Shown here: piece after piece, positions 1 to 8,117 of the stretch | Layout: the number at the start of each line of letters is the position of its first letter | Numbering within the stretch: position 1 is the first letter of the stretch | Assembly: GCF_902498745.1 (NCBI RefSeq) | Contig: NZ_LR701479.1 | Coordinates: 686,292 to 750,291, forward strand | From: Erythrobacter sp. EC-HK427 | Lineage (GTDB): Bacteria; Pseudomonadota; Alphaproteobacteria; Sphingomonadales; Sphingomonadaceae | Direction of reading: 5' to 3' | DNA: 64,000 nucleotides | Notes under the pieces: generated by a model | Seen by the model: the letters and a program-made list of their open reading frames with translations, nothing else | Database searches by the model: none | Told to the model about the DNA's origin: nothing | Made by a program: the position numbers and the translations under genes

Positions 1-1005
1 CTGGGTCACGCGATGTTCCTGCGCGAACGGGAAACCGGCACTCTGGCCGTGCTGCTGGCGCAAGGAACTTCGGGAACAAGGCTCACACTGGGCAAGGCAA
101 CCGCGCTGCTGTCCGTGATTGCGATCTTCATGATCCCGCTCGCGCTTATCGCTGCCTACTCGGTCGCGCTTGGCGAAAGTGCTCTGGCCGCAGCTTCTCT
201 GGTTGCCGGGTATTTTGTCTATTTGTGCGCGTGGGGCGCCCTCGTTCTCGCCGCATCGATCCTGATCCGGCAGCGTGCCGTGTCGCTCGGCGCGCTCGTA
301 TTCATCTGGCTGTTCGCCGCGCTTATCGTTCCACGCTTTGCCATCAACGTCAGCAGCGCGGCCATTGATGCGCCGGGCAAGATCGAAAGCGATCTTGTGA
401 TGCTCGCTGAACAGCGCAAGCTGGGCGATGGTCATAACGCAGCCGATCCGGCGTTCGAGCAATTGCAGGCGCAAGTTCTGGAGCAATATGGCGTCGAGAC
501 TGTCGAGGAGCTCCCGATCAACTGGCGGGGCGTGGTGGCGACGTATTCGGAGACCGAGCTAACCGATCTGCTCAATCGCTTTGCCGAAAACAGGATGGCG
601 CTGGAAGCGGGGCAATCGCGCCTGTTCGATCTCTTCGGACTTCTCTCACCGACCATCGCAGTTGCCTCGTCCTCGCGCACACTTGCCGGAACCGATCTGG
701 CTACGCATCACCGCTTTCTGCGAGAGGCCGAAGTCCTGCGCTTTGATTTCGTCCAGGCCCTGAACCAAGCGCATGTAACCGATCTGGATTACACGCTCGA
801 CATCAATCGCAACAAGGACACAGCCGCGGCTGAGGCCGCCAGGATCAATGCCGAAAGCTGGCAGGTTCTGGACGAGTTCCGGTTCCAGCCCGACAACGCA
901 AATGAGCGTCTCTCACGGGCTGGATTGCCGCTCGGCATTCTGCTCCTCTGGTTGGGATTATCCAGCGGTATCGTAGTTTGGGCAGCACGGAGGGTACGCA
1001 TCTGA
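1..1005 (+). CDS. DUF3526-type ABC-2 permease, 5' truncated by window edge
   Basis: The reading frame is open from the first base and enters at LGHAMFLRERETG, so the true start lies upstream of the window. About 334 residues are visible. Three hydrophobic segments lie in the first ~115 residues, followed by a long polar region of ~180 residues and a C-terminal membrane helix near the end (GILLLWLGLSSGIVVWAA). This layout, with a large loop between membrane segments, matches DUF3526 or ABC-2 export permeases, which usually work with an ATPase encoded nearby. The stop overlaps the next gene start (TGATG), so the two permeases are translationally coupled. The exported substrate cannot be told from the sequence. 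Confidence 0.75.
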   Translation: MGHAMFLRERETGTLAVLLAQGTSGTRLTLGKATALLSVIAIFMIPLALIAAYSVALGESALAAASLVAGYFVYLCAWGALVLAASILIRQRAVSLGALVFIWLFAALIVPRFAINVSSAAIDAPGKIESDLVMLAEQRKLGDGHNAADPAFEQLQAQVLEQYGVETVEELPINWRGVVATYSETELTDLLNRFAENRMALEAGQSRLFDLFGLLSPTIAVASSSRTLAGTDLATHHRFLREAEVLRFDFVQALNQAHVTDLDYTLDINRNKDTAAAEAARINAESWQVLDEFRFQPDNANERLSRAGLPLGILLLWLGLSSGIVVWAARRVRI

Positions 1006-2258
1006 TGTGGAGCTCCCTCGCCCGTGAGTTTCGCTTTCTGCTCAAGGATCGCGGCGCGCTATTCTGGCTCTTGTTGGCCTTCATTCTTTCTGTGATCGCG
1101 GTATCCTTTGGCATTGCCGAGGTACGCGAGCAGCGGGCAACCATCGCGACACTTGTCGAGGAAGATGCAGCGGACCGGGCCAACGCCTTGTCGACGCAGG
1201 AAGACTGGGGAAGCGCTGCCTATTACGCTTTCCATCTGACCTATGAGCCACCATCCGATTTCGCCTTTGCCGCAATGGGCCAACGCGACACCGCGCCGTG
1301 GAAGCACCGGATCAAGATGCTGGCGATCGAGGGCCAGATACACGAGGCCGATACGCGCAATGCCGATTTCGGCCTGGTCGGGCGGTTCGACTTCGCCTTT
1401 CTTGCAGCCGCTGTCGCGCCGCTTTTGCTGATCCTCTTGCTCTACGATCTTCGCGCCTCGGAACGCACCGCACGGCGGTATGACTTGCTTGTGGCAACCG
1501 CCTGGTCTCCTCGATCGCTCTGGTTACCTCGCGCAGCTTTGCGTGTTGTCGGCCTCTCGCTGCTTCTGCTTGTGCCGCTCTGCGTTGGAGCGGTGATCGA
1601 GGGGACTGCGCCAAGCGTCGTTCTTCAGGCGAGTGCGATTGTTATTGTCTCGCTTCTGGTTTGGTGGCTGATTGTCGAATTGCTGAGCCGCATCGATGCC
1701 TCACCATCGGTTCTGCTGACTTCGCTGATCGGACTTTGGTTGGCGCTTGCGATCCTCGTGCCTGCTATCTCGAAAGCTGCAATCGAAGCGGCAAACCCGG
1801 TTCCTGATGGCGGCGAGATCCTGCTGCTCCAGCGCGAAACGGTGAATGATGCATGGGATTTGCCGAAAGAAGCGACCATGGAGCCGTTTATCGAGCAATA
1901 TCCCGAATGGCGCGAGCATGCGGTTATCGATGAAGGTTTTGAGTGGAAATGGTATTACGCCTTCCAGCAGGTCGGCGATCAGACGGTCGCACCGCTCGCG
2001 AACCAATACCGCGAAGCCAGGCTGGAGCGTGATCGAGCCGCTGGAATGTTGTCACTGCTCTCGCCAACTTCATTCGTGGAGCGCGCATTTGAGAAATTGG
2101 CCGAAACCGACTCAACTGCGATGGTCGGATACGAAGACAGGGTTCGAGAGTTCCACGAGGAACTGCGGAATTTCCATTATCCCCTGTTGTTTCCAGAAGT
2201 GGAGTTCGATGCCGCCAGATTGGACGATCTCCCGCGCTATGATCCACCAGTTAAGTAG
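1005..2258 (+). CDS. DUF3526-type ABC-2 permease, second subunit
   Basis: A 417-residue membrane protein starting at the ATG that overlaps the previous stop (TGATG); a TTG 27 bases upstream is in frame but less attractive. It has one helix near residues 20-40 (LFWLLLAFILSVIAVSF), a polar loop of ~100 residues, then four helices between ~130 and ~260 and a long polar C-terminal tail. It is a paralogue-like partner of the preceding permease and probably forms a heterodimeric export channel with it. No ATPase is in the window, so it is presumably upstream. Assignment rests on topology and pairing, not on a diagnostic motif. Confidence 0.7.
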   Translation: MWSSLAREFRFLLKDRGALFWLLLAFILSVIAVSFGIAEVREQRATIATLVEEDAADRANALSTQEDWGSAAYYAFHLTYEPPSDFAFAAMGQRDTAPWKHRIKMLAIEGQIHEADTRNADFGLVGRFDFAFLAAAVAPLLLILLLYDLRASERTARRYDLLVATAWSPRSLWLPRAALRVVGLSLLLLVPLCVGAVIEGTAPSVVLQASAIVIVSLLVWWLIVELLSRIDASPSVLLTSLIGLWLALAILVPAISKAAIEAANPVPDGGEILLLQRETVNDAWDLPKEATMEPFIEQYPEWREHAVIDEGFEWKWYYAFQQVGDQTVAPLANQYREARLERDRAAGMLSLLSPTSFVERAFEKLAETDSTAMVGYEDRVREFHEELRNFHYPLLFPEVEFDAARLDDLPRYDPPVK

Positions 2259-2445
2259 GTGGTCTGGTCGGGACCACTGCGCGCCCTCAATCTCGCCATT
2301 AGCCAGGGGAATTACGCTGTTGCGGACAGTTGAGTAGCTGCTTTCCAATGCTCACAGGATGAAACCGGACGGTCCGCTTTCGGCCCAGATTTTCACCTTA
2401 TTGGGTTGCTCTTCCCTCGGCCAATGACGGCCAAGGAGAAAGACA

Positions 2446-3078
2446 ATGGGATATTCACGATTTGATACAGCTGCGCGGCATCGCCCGGCCTGGAACGCCG
2501 GCAAGAATGTCGGAACAAAGCGTCCGCTGACGCAGAAGCAGATTTGGGCGATCCGCTTTCATCTCGATCGCGAAGGACGGTTGAGAGACAAGGCGCTCTT
2601 CGATCTCGCAATCGATAGCAAGTTGCGAGGGTGCGATTTGGTTAAAATCAAGATCGGCGACGTGGTTGCTGGCGCTGACATCCGCAATCGTGCGACCGTC
2701 ATTCAGCAGAAAACCAATCGGCCAGTCCAGTTCGAACTCACCGCCGATGTGCGAGCGACATTACTAGCCTGGCTAGAGCGACGGGGCGGTTCAACGGGCG
2801 ACTATCTCTTCCCAAGCAGGGTAGATCATGCCGGACACATGAGCACGCGCCAGTATGCCCGCCTTGTCGATGAATGGGTGAGTGCGATTGGTCTTCGGAA
2901 GTCTGAATACGGAACGCATTCGCTTCGGCGGACAAAAGCCGCAATGATCTATCGGGCCACCGGCAACATTCGGGCGATCCAGATTTTGCTGGGGCACACC
3001 AAGATTGAGAACACGGTCCGCTATCTCGGTGTCGATGTCGAAGACGCTCTCCTCCTGGCAGAGCGCACCGAAATCTGA
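2446..3078 (+). CDS. Short tyrosine recombinase (catalytic domain only)
   Basis: A 210-residue tyrosine-type site-specific recombinase preceded by AAGGAG nine bases before the ATG. All catalytic positions are visible: R61 (SKLRGCDL), K89 (QQKTNRP), H158-x-x-R161 (HSLRR), H184 (LGHTK) and the nucleophile Y193 (VRYLGV). About 35 residues precede the catalytic fold, so the usual N-terminal core-binding domain is missing. Such short recombinases are common in sphingomonad accessory DNA. It lies beside an AT-rich cassette and an immunity-gene stub, but I see no attachment repeats that prove it mobilises them. A strong hairpin follows the stop. Confidence 0.85.
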   Translation: MGYSRFDTAARHRPAWNAGKNVGTKRPLTQKQIWAIRFHLDREGRLRDKALFDLAIDSKLRGCDLVKIKIGDVVAGADIRNRATVIQQKTNRPVQFELTADVRATLLAWLERRGGSTGDYLFPSRVDHAGHMSTRQYARLVDEWVSAIGLRKSEYGTHSLRRTKAAMIYRATGNIRAIQILLGHTKIENTVRYLGVDVEDALLLAERTEI

Positions 3079-3085
3079 TCCGTCG

Positions 3086-3117
3086 AGCGGTCGGCCGTCG
3101 ATCCCCGGCCGACCGCT
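3086..3117 (+). terminator. Hairpin after the short recombinase
   Basis: A perfect 12-bp inverted repeat (AGCGGTCGGCCG and CGGCCGACCGCT) with an 8-base loop begins 8 bases after the recombinase stop and is followed by TT. It reads as an intrinsic terminator or a bidirectional stop. Confidence 0.65.
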
Positions 3118-3198
3118 TTGGAGCATCTACGATACGCGGACAGACGGCCGAGATTGGGTGGAAAGGCGAAGGGCGGCTTTCCGATGCACTGTTTGGTG

Positions 3199-3370
3199 TC
3201 AGACGACACGCGCCTTGTAGAGAAACGGGGTCTCTTTCAGACCGGCCGCTTCGAGTGCGTCGCCAAGCCGACGGCTCATGAACAGCGATTTGAACAGGCC
3301 ATCATCAAGCCAGACATCGGGGCCCTGGAGCGCAGCACGAGAAACAGCGATGAAATTTGTGCTCAAGCCA
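3199..3370 (-). pseudogene. C-terminal stub of an Imm11 (DUF1629)-like immunity protein
   Basis: The minus-strand frame ending at 3199 encodes a plausible protein tail beginning near STNFIAVSRAALQGPDVW and continuing through LDDGLFKSLFMSRRLGDAL to KARVV. The pattern of a modified WxD turn followed by a VS/MS-R-L-x-x-AL-x-x-AGL helix is typical of the C-terminus of Imm11-family immunity proteins. Only about 55 residues are left. The recognisable sequence stops at about 3370, exactly where the stop codon of the neighbouring IF-2-like gene begins, so the 5' part seems to have been replaced. The family call is from memory of the motif and is moderate. Confidence 0.45.
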
Positions 3371-4105
3371 CTAGGGCTTGAACACCTCAAGGCTGTCACC
3401 GGGTTTGATGTCATTCGTTTCTTCCAGGACCACTCCGCATTCTAATCCTGAGCGGACTTCATCGACATCGTCTTTAAACCGCCGGAGGGATGCGATGCTG
3501 GTAGCAGAAACGATAACATCCTTGCGGTAGAGCCGAGCAAAGAGATCTTTTTGAATGACGCCTTCTGTAACGAGCAGGCCTGCAACAATGGTATTTTTGC
3601 CTGATCTGAAGACTTGTTTAACCTCTGCGCGCCCTACGACTGTTTTGTGATCCGTGTGACCATGAAAAGAAAATTCTCGAATCTTCCAATTCTGTCCAAT
3701 CGTTTCATTTCTAAATTTAGTCGCGGCGATCTCAATAGCGTTTAGAAGACCAGCCCTATCCCTACGAAATTCCATAACCTCGATTGCAAAAAAGGCATCT
3801 GATCTATCTTCGGCGAAATAGTAGTCATCAAGGTTTCTGACTAATTCTAAGTGGCTCCCCACGATCAATTTGTCATTTCGATCAACGAAACCCATGAACC
3901 CGTCACCTCCAAGTGTGACGACTTTTTGGGGGATCGAGCCGCAAAAATTCGCGTAGCCAATCGGATCAAATTTCAAGAATGACGAAATCTGAAAGGAATC
4001 ATTTAATTCTTGGACATATAGATTGTTTGACTCAGTAGAGCCAAAATAAGGGATAACAAAGGTTGGACGCATAGGCCCAGGATAAATAAAGCCGCGCAAC
4101 CTCAT
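3371..4105 (-). CDS. Unknown N-terminal domain fused to an IF-2 C2 domain
   Basis: A 244-residue protein whose ATG overlaps the upstream gene by 4 bases (ATGA). Residues ~158-244 match the C-terminal domain (domain IV/C2) of bacterial translation initiation factor IF-2: GRAEVKQVF, AGLLVTEGVI, SLRRFKDDVDEVRSGLECG and NDIKPGDSLEVF line up segment by segment with E. coli IF-2. In IF-2 this beta-barrel binds the fMet-tRNA acceptor end. Residues 1-157 resemble nothing I recognise; they contain GGDGFMGF and FHGHTDH. There is no GTPase domain, so it is not an initiation factor. Base composition is clearly more AT-rich than the flanks, suggesting transfer. Role unknown; interference with or sensing of initiator tRNA is an inference. 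Confidence 0.8.
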   Translation of the reverse strand: MRLRGFIYPGPMRPTFVIPYFGSTESNNLYVQELNDSFQISSFLKFDPIGYANFCGSIPQKVVTLGGDGFMGFVDRNDKLIVGSHLELVRNLDDYYFAEDRSDAFFAIEVMEFRRDRAGLLNAIEIAATKFRNETIGQNWKIREFSFHGHTDHKTVVGRAEVKQVFRSGKNTIVAGLLVTEGVIQKDLFARLYRKDVIVSATSIASLRRFKDDVDEVRSGLECGVVLEETNDIKPGDSLEVFKP

Positions 4106-4899
4106 GGCTTTTTAATTAAGCCCTTGGCCTCGTAAAAATTCAGCACCTTTTCATATATCGTCGAGTAGTAAGCCTCGACGCTTAATGATTGAATTGTATA
4201 TGTTATAATATCAGCCCCCCATCGGCCTTCAATTGCATCACGAACCTCGGGGACGTCGCCATAAGAGCAAGGTAGGATAACTGCCAGAGGTTTCTTAACT
4301 GTTAGATCGACCTGCTCTTCACTCTGAATTTCGACAGCTAGACGCCGGTCATCATATTTGTCCCGATAGCGATTATCGCCTGCCAAGCGGTGGACTGCCA
4401 TAATTTCAGCGTCTAGTGGCGTGATGCTGAATTCTTGCTTGAATGCTTCCTCGCTTTTGGGATTGAGAAGGAAATAATCTCGCACATTTCTGAAATAGGC
4501 TCCAATTATCCGTGCTGGAGCGTCTAAAACATTGGTGACATCGAACTTCTCTAGTTCCATCATTTGAATGTACTCAGGATAGCGTTTCCCATCGTGCGCA
4601 CCACTATCGAAGGGAAACACTCGCTTGAACGTGCCAAGAGATTGATAATCAAATATAAAGCAGCAAGGCAGCTCCCATTCCGCAGCAACAGCGTCGGTAC
4701 TCATTGACTTATAAGCGGGGCGGCCGACGAAAAAATAATTGAGCTTCTCGCCTTCGAACACGTCGCACATTAGAGGGACGATAGCATCGCTTGGCATAAC
4801 TTTGTTGGTCAGCGAATAAGAAGGAAGGCTGTGCACCAAGGGCAAGCTCGGTGAAGGGACAATCGAATTTCGCTCCAAAAAATCGGCAAAGCTCGACAT
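4102..4899 (-). CDS. Unknown protein, first gene of the IF-2-C2 cassette
   Basis: A 265-residue soluble-looking protein with no signal peptide or membrane segment. I chose the ATG at 4899 because AGGAGG lies 5 bases upstream; an in-frame TTG at 4968 has no such site. I do not recognise the family. Notable stretches are NYFFVGRPAYK, LPCCFIFDYQSLG, VFPFDSGAHDGKRYPEY, a central DNRYRDKYDDRR and a C-terminal PLAVILPCSYGDVPE segment that looks like a beta-strand and loop. It overlaps the IF-2-C2 gene by ATGA, so the two are made together. Its composition is as AT-rich as its partner's. It could be an effector controlled by, or acting through, the IF-2-like protein; this is inference. Confidence 0.75.
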   Translation of the reverse strand: MSSFADFLERNSIVPSPSLPLVHSLPSYSLTNKVMPSDAIVPLMCDVFEGEKLNYFFVGRPAYKSMSTDAVAAEWELPCCFIFDYQSLGTFKRVFPFDSGAHDGKRYPEYIQMMELEKFDVTNVLDAPARIIGAYFRNVRDYFLLNPKSEEAFKQEFSITPLDAEIMAVHRLAGDNRYRDKYDDRRLAVEIQSEEQVDLTVKKPLAVILPCSYGDVPEVRDAIEGRWGADIITYTIQSLSVEAYYSTIYEKVLNFYEAKGLIKKP

Positions 4900-5403
4900 C
4901 AATTCCTCCTGTTTCGCGACAGAACTGGTGTCCCAGCCTAACGGAAAATTAGCAATTTTGCCAAGCAAAGATTATGAAATTGCATTGGTCCAACGGCAGC
5001 AAGTCTGTTTTGCTTTTTTTAGCCCATCGATCAGAGTGATCAGCCTACTTGTGATGCGGTATTCTAGGAAGCCTCTCGTAACTGGACAAAGCTGCCTAAG
5101 TTCTTGTTCCCCTGAAGCTTGCTTTCGGCAAAGGCTCGGCACAGCGGAAATGAATGGCGCCTTGGAGGTGTGGTCAATCCATCGCCCCGGCCCAGCTATC
5201 GCCTTATCCCCCGGATCACGTCCGGGGTGACGGGGATGACCGCTTCGGGGTCGCTTGCTGAATGGCAGCATTTTTTCAGAACCGTGGCAAAGCCGCCAGG
5301 CGGCTTTCGGGACCGCGCATCGGCCCCGCTCACGACCACTTGTGGGGTGATTGTTGAATGGCGGCTTTTCTCGCCGCCAAGACCGGGCATCCTTGCAGCG
5401 GGT
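4900..5403. other. Intergenic DNA with repeat fragments, no gene
   Basis: No supported coding region. The right part holds a hairpin at 5209-5227 and two related segments, GGTCGCTTGCTGAATGGCAGC at 5249-5269 and a diverged copy (TGATTGTTGAATGGCGGC) near 5347. Both resemble a segment at 11029-11049. They look like decayed dispersed repeats. Confidence 0.5.
5209..5227. repeat. CCCCGGATCACGTCCGGGG hairpin
   Basis: A 19-base imperfect palindrome (CCCCGGA, TCACG, TCCGGGG). Short GC hairpins of this type recur in intergenic DNA of sphingomonads; here it could also act as a terminator. No T-tract follows. Confidence 0.4.
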
Positions 5404-5763
5404 TCAGGCGCTGGCCCGGGCATTTTGAAACCGGGTGATGGTATCAAGGTTGCTTTCAATGCACCGTGCCAAGGCCAGTACGTTCCGCGCCACGTCGGTC
5501 CCGATGGGTGTCAGGCGGTAATCGACGTGCGGCGGCACCACCTGATGGGCGATCCGCTCGATCAGGCCATCGTCTTCCAGCAGGCGCAAGGATTGGGTCA
5601 GCATCCGTTCGGACACGCCCCCGACCCGGCGGCGCAGCGCGCTGAACCGCAAGGTGCCGTCCATCAATGCGATCAGCACCAAGGCTCCCCACCTGCTGGT
5701 GACGTGGCTCAGCACTGCGCGCGATCCGCATTTCTCGTTCAGCACATCGGGAGAAAATTGCAT
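5404..5763 (-). CDS. HxlR-family transcriptional regulator
   Basis: A 119-residue winged-helix protein. The HxlR pattern is clear: an early Cys (NEKCGSR), TSRWGALVLIALMDGTLRFSEL-like helix, then RRRVGGVSERMLTQSLRLLEDDGLIER and a hairpin wing ending YRLTPIGTD. HxlR members with one N-terminal Cys often sense redox stress or electrophiles. It is divergent from an NmrA-type reductase with a 101-base gap that contains two direct TACTTAC repeats, so it most likely controls that gene and itself. Inducer unknown. Confidence 0.88.
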   Translation of the reverse strand: MQFSPDVLNEKCGSRAVLSHVTSRWGALVLIALMDGTLRFSALRRRVGGVSERMLTQSLRLLEDDGLIERIAHQVVPPHVDYRLTPIGTDVARNVLALARCIESNLDTITRFQNARASA

Positions 5764-5782
5764 CGGTGGCTTCTCTTTCTCA

Positions 5783-5807
5783 TACTTACAAAAATGTGGG
5801 TACTTAC
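5783..5807. promoter_or_regulatory. Candidate HxlR operator (direct TACTTAC repeat)
   Basis: TACTTAC occurs at 5783-5789 and 5801-5807, 18 bases apart, in the gap between the HxlR gene and the divergent NmrA gene. Regulators of this family commonly bind repeats of this sort between divergent genes. Confidence 0.4.
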
Positions 5808-5864
5808 GTTTTGAGCGTGTCGGTTTATCTGCCTTTCGTCAACCACGCAAAAGGACCCCACACC

Positions 5865-6713
5865 ATGACAATCGCAATTACCGGCACCAGCGGACAGCTT
5901 GGCCGTGAAGCCATCGGTTTTCTCAAGAGCCGCTTTGATCCGCCTGCGCTGATTGCGCTGGCGCGTGATCCTGCCAAGGTGACCGATCTGGGCGTTACGG
6001 CGCGCGCCTTCGATTACACCTGCGCTCCCGCAGATCTCGCCCCGGCCCTCGCGGGTGTTGAAACCCTGGTGCTGATCTCGTCGAGCGATTTCAATGACCG
6101 GGTCGGCCAGCACCGCAATGTGATCGATGCTGCCGTTGCTGCCGGGGTCGGGCGGATCATTTACACCTCGATCCTCAAGGCCGATGTCTCACACCTGCTT
6201 ATTGCCGAGGATCACCGCGCCACCGAAGCCATTATCGCCGCTTCCGGTCTGCCCGCCACGGTGCTGCGCAATGGCTGGTACACGGAAAACTGGACCGGCG
6301 CGCTGGGTGCGGCGCTCGAAGCTGGCGCGATGATCGGGGCCGCGGGCGCGGCGCAATTCACGCCTGCCACCCGCCGCGACTACGCCGAAGCCATCGCGAT
6401 TGTCGCCGCCGATGCCAGCCATGCCGGGGCGACCTATGAACTGGGCGGGGATGAGGCCTTCACGCTGGCGGAACTGGCCGCCGAAGTCGCCCGCCATACC
6501 GGCACGCCGCTGCCCTACAACGACCTTCCGCCGGAGGTCTATCAGGGCATCCTCGAAAGCTTCGGCCTGCCCGCGGGCTTTGCCGCGATGCTGGTCGATG
6601 TCGATGTGAAGGCATCCGAAGGCTGGCTTTACGATACCAGCGCCGTGCTGTCGGGCCTGCTGGGCCGGCCGACCGCGTCAATGGCCAGCGCGGTTGCCGC
6701 CGCGCTCGGTTGA
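5865..6713 (+). CDS. NmrA-family NAD(P)H-binding reductase (QorB-like)
   Basis: A 282-residue Rossmann protein starting at ATG 5865, preceded by AAAGGA; upstream in-frame starts run into the HxlR operator and are not needed. The N-terminus MTIAITGTSGQLGREAIGFL carries the GxxGxxG dinucleotide-binding motif, followed by RDPAKV, typical of the NmrA/HSCARG and QorB (YtfG) quinone reductase group. The active-site Tyr/Lys of classical SDRs is absent, as normal in this group. Divergence from an HxlR regulator fits a quinone or aldehyde stress role. A perfect 15-bp hairpin follows the stop. Confidence 0.85.
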   Translation: MTIAITGTSGQLGREAIGFLKSRFDPPALIALARDPAKVTDLGVTARAFDYTCAPADLAPALAGVETLVLISSSDFNDRVGQHRNVIDAAVAAGVGRIIYTSILKADVSHLLIAEDHRATEAIIAASGLPATVLRNGWYTENWTGALGAALEAGAMIGAAGAAQFTPATRRDYAEAIAIVAADASHAGATYELGGDEAFTLAELAAEVARHTGTPLPYNDLPPEVYQGILESFGLPAGFAAMLVDVDVKASEGWLYDTSAVLSGLLGRPTASMASAVAAALG

Positions 6714-6725
6714 ACCATAGCTGGA

Positions 6726-6766
6726 GGCCGTTGCAGGCAGCCAGAATGGGACTGCCTGCAACGGCC
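6726..6766. terminator. Perfect 15-bp hairpin between NmrA gene and alkB
   Basis: GGCCGTTGCAGGCAG and its exact complement CTGCCTGCAACGGCC flank an 11-base loop, between two convergent genes. It probably ends transcription from both sides, although the T-tract on the plus strand is weak. Confidence 0.6.
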
Positions 6767-6808
6767 AATAGTCGCGCTTTTCCATTAACTGTGTTTCGCT
6801 GCCCAATA

Positions 6809-8008
6809 TCAATCGGCCGCCAGTGTCACGGGGTCCGATGCGCCTGCCCGATCCTGATACTTCTTCACGATCCTTGCCCGGGCATGGGGGGCAATGTTGA
6901 TCCTGGACAGGTCGCCGTCAGCCCATGCCAGCACTCTTGGGTTCATCACCCGGAAGAACAGCAGCGGAATCGTCGCCAGCACGAACATGCCGGGATAACC
7001 GCTCGGCAGGCGCGGCAAATCGGGGAAGTTGCGCAGTATCTGATAGGGCCGAAGCGGGTTTGCGTGGTGGTCCGAATGGCGCTGCAGGTGGAAGGTCATC
7101 AGGTTGGAGACCCGGTGATTGGCATTCCACGAATGATGCTGGCGCACGGGTTCATAATGGCCATTCGGCTTTTTCTGGCGGAGCAGTCCGTAATGCTCGA
7201 TATAGTTGGCCTGAGTCAGCGCGAACCACCCGAACGCATGGTGCACGATCAGGAAGGGCAGAATGGTCCAGCCAATCAGCGCGATCAAGCTGCCCGTAAC
7301 CGTGACCGTGATCGCCAGCCCGCGCAGGATTTCATTGTCCGGCGAAATGACGCCCTTCTTCTTGCGGGCGAGCCGCGTTGCCTCCTCTGCCCATCCGCGC
7401 ATGATCGCGCCCGGAATTTCGCGCATCGCAAAGCGATAGATGGATTCGCCCATGCGCGAGCTTGCCGGATCCTCGGGCGTTGATACCCAGACATGATGCC
7501 CATGATTATGCTCGACCCGGAAATGGGCGTAGCCCACAACCGCATTGGCCCACATGGCAAAGCGGCGGTCCGTCTTGTCATGCTTGTGGCCCAGTTCGTG
7601 GCCGATCGTGAGGCCATTGCCCCCGATCATGAAACCAACCCCAACCGCCAGCGCGGCAATTGACCAGAATGGAAGGTCCTGCGTGCCGATCAGCCAGACG
7701 GTGGCAAGAAAGCTGATCCACAGCATCGGCACCGCCGCACGCACCAGCCACGTGTAATGGCGTTCGCCTGACATTTTGGCCAGCATGGCATCGGACAGAT
7801 TTTCGGGGTCCTCTCCGAAAAGGCCATCCAGCACGGGAACGATGACAAACAGAAAGATGGCCGGGATCAGCGTGGCCCACACGCCCAGCCCGGTGAAGTA
7901 CAGCCCCAACGCAAACGCGGGGATGAGATTTGCGAAAAGCGAGAGCGCATAGAGCCAGCGCTTGTTATCTTTGTCTGTTTGCGATTGCGGGATCGACAGG
8001 GATGTCAT
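6809..8008 (-). CDS. alkB: Alkane 1-monooxygenase (AlkB)
   Basis: A 399-residue integral-membrane non-haem di-iron hydroxylase that oxidises n-alkanes at the terminal carbon, using electrons from rubredoxin. All histidine boxes of the AlkB family are present: HELGHK, EHNHGHH and LQRHSDHH, plus the family signature NYIEHYGL. Hydrophobic helices fill the first ~120 residues and recur around the second half. I start at ATG 8008 (MTSLSI), with AAGGG upstream; the longer frame has no ribosome site. No rubredoxin or rubredoxin reductase is adjacent. It is divergent from an AraC regulator, its probable activator. Confidence 0.96.
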   Translation of the reverse strand: MTSLSIPQSQTDKDNKRWLYALSLFANLIPAFALGLYFTGLGVWATLIPAIFLFVIVPVLDGLFGEDPENLSDAMLAKMSGERHYTWLVRAAVPMLWISFLATVWLIGTQDLPFWSIAALAVGVGFMIGGNGLTIGHELGHKHDKTDRRFAMWANAVVGYAHFRVEHNHGHHVWVSTPEDPASSRMGESIYRFAMREIPGAIMRGWAEEATRLARKKKGVISPDNEILRGLAITVTVTGSLIALIGWTILPFLIVHHAFGWFALTQANYIEHYGLLRQKKPNGHYEPVRQHHSWNANHRVSNLMTFHLQRHSDHHANPLRPYQILRNFPDLPRLPSGYPGMFVLATIPLLFFRVMNPRVLAWADGDLSRINIAPHARARIVKKYQDRAGASDPVTLAAD

Positions 8009-8098
8009 GGTCGTGGCCCTTGAAGTTAACTTCATAACGGTGTGATGGCCGGGATACGGGCGTAGCGGCCTCACCAACAGTTCCCGTCAGGCCAAGTT

Positions 8099-8117
8099 TG
8101 TGGCATTTTGCGCCACA
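8099..8117. promoter_or_regulatory. TGTGGC-N7-GCCACA palindrome between alkB and AraC gene
   Basis: A perfect 6-bp inverted repeat with a 7-base spacer, ending on the A of the AraC-type gene start codon. The position suggests an autoregulatory operator. AraC proteins more often use direct repeats, so a different factor cannot be excluded. Confidence 0.35.

Noticed and set aside
3890-3930. GGDGFMGF in the cassette protein as a sign of a nucleotide cyclase or GGDEF domain
   Set aside because: It loosely recalls class III cyclase or GGDEF loops, but the metal-binding Asp segment that should precede it and the rest of the fold are not visible.
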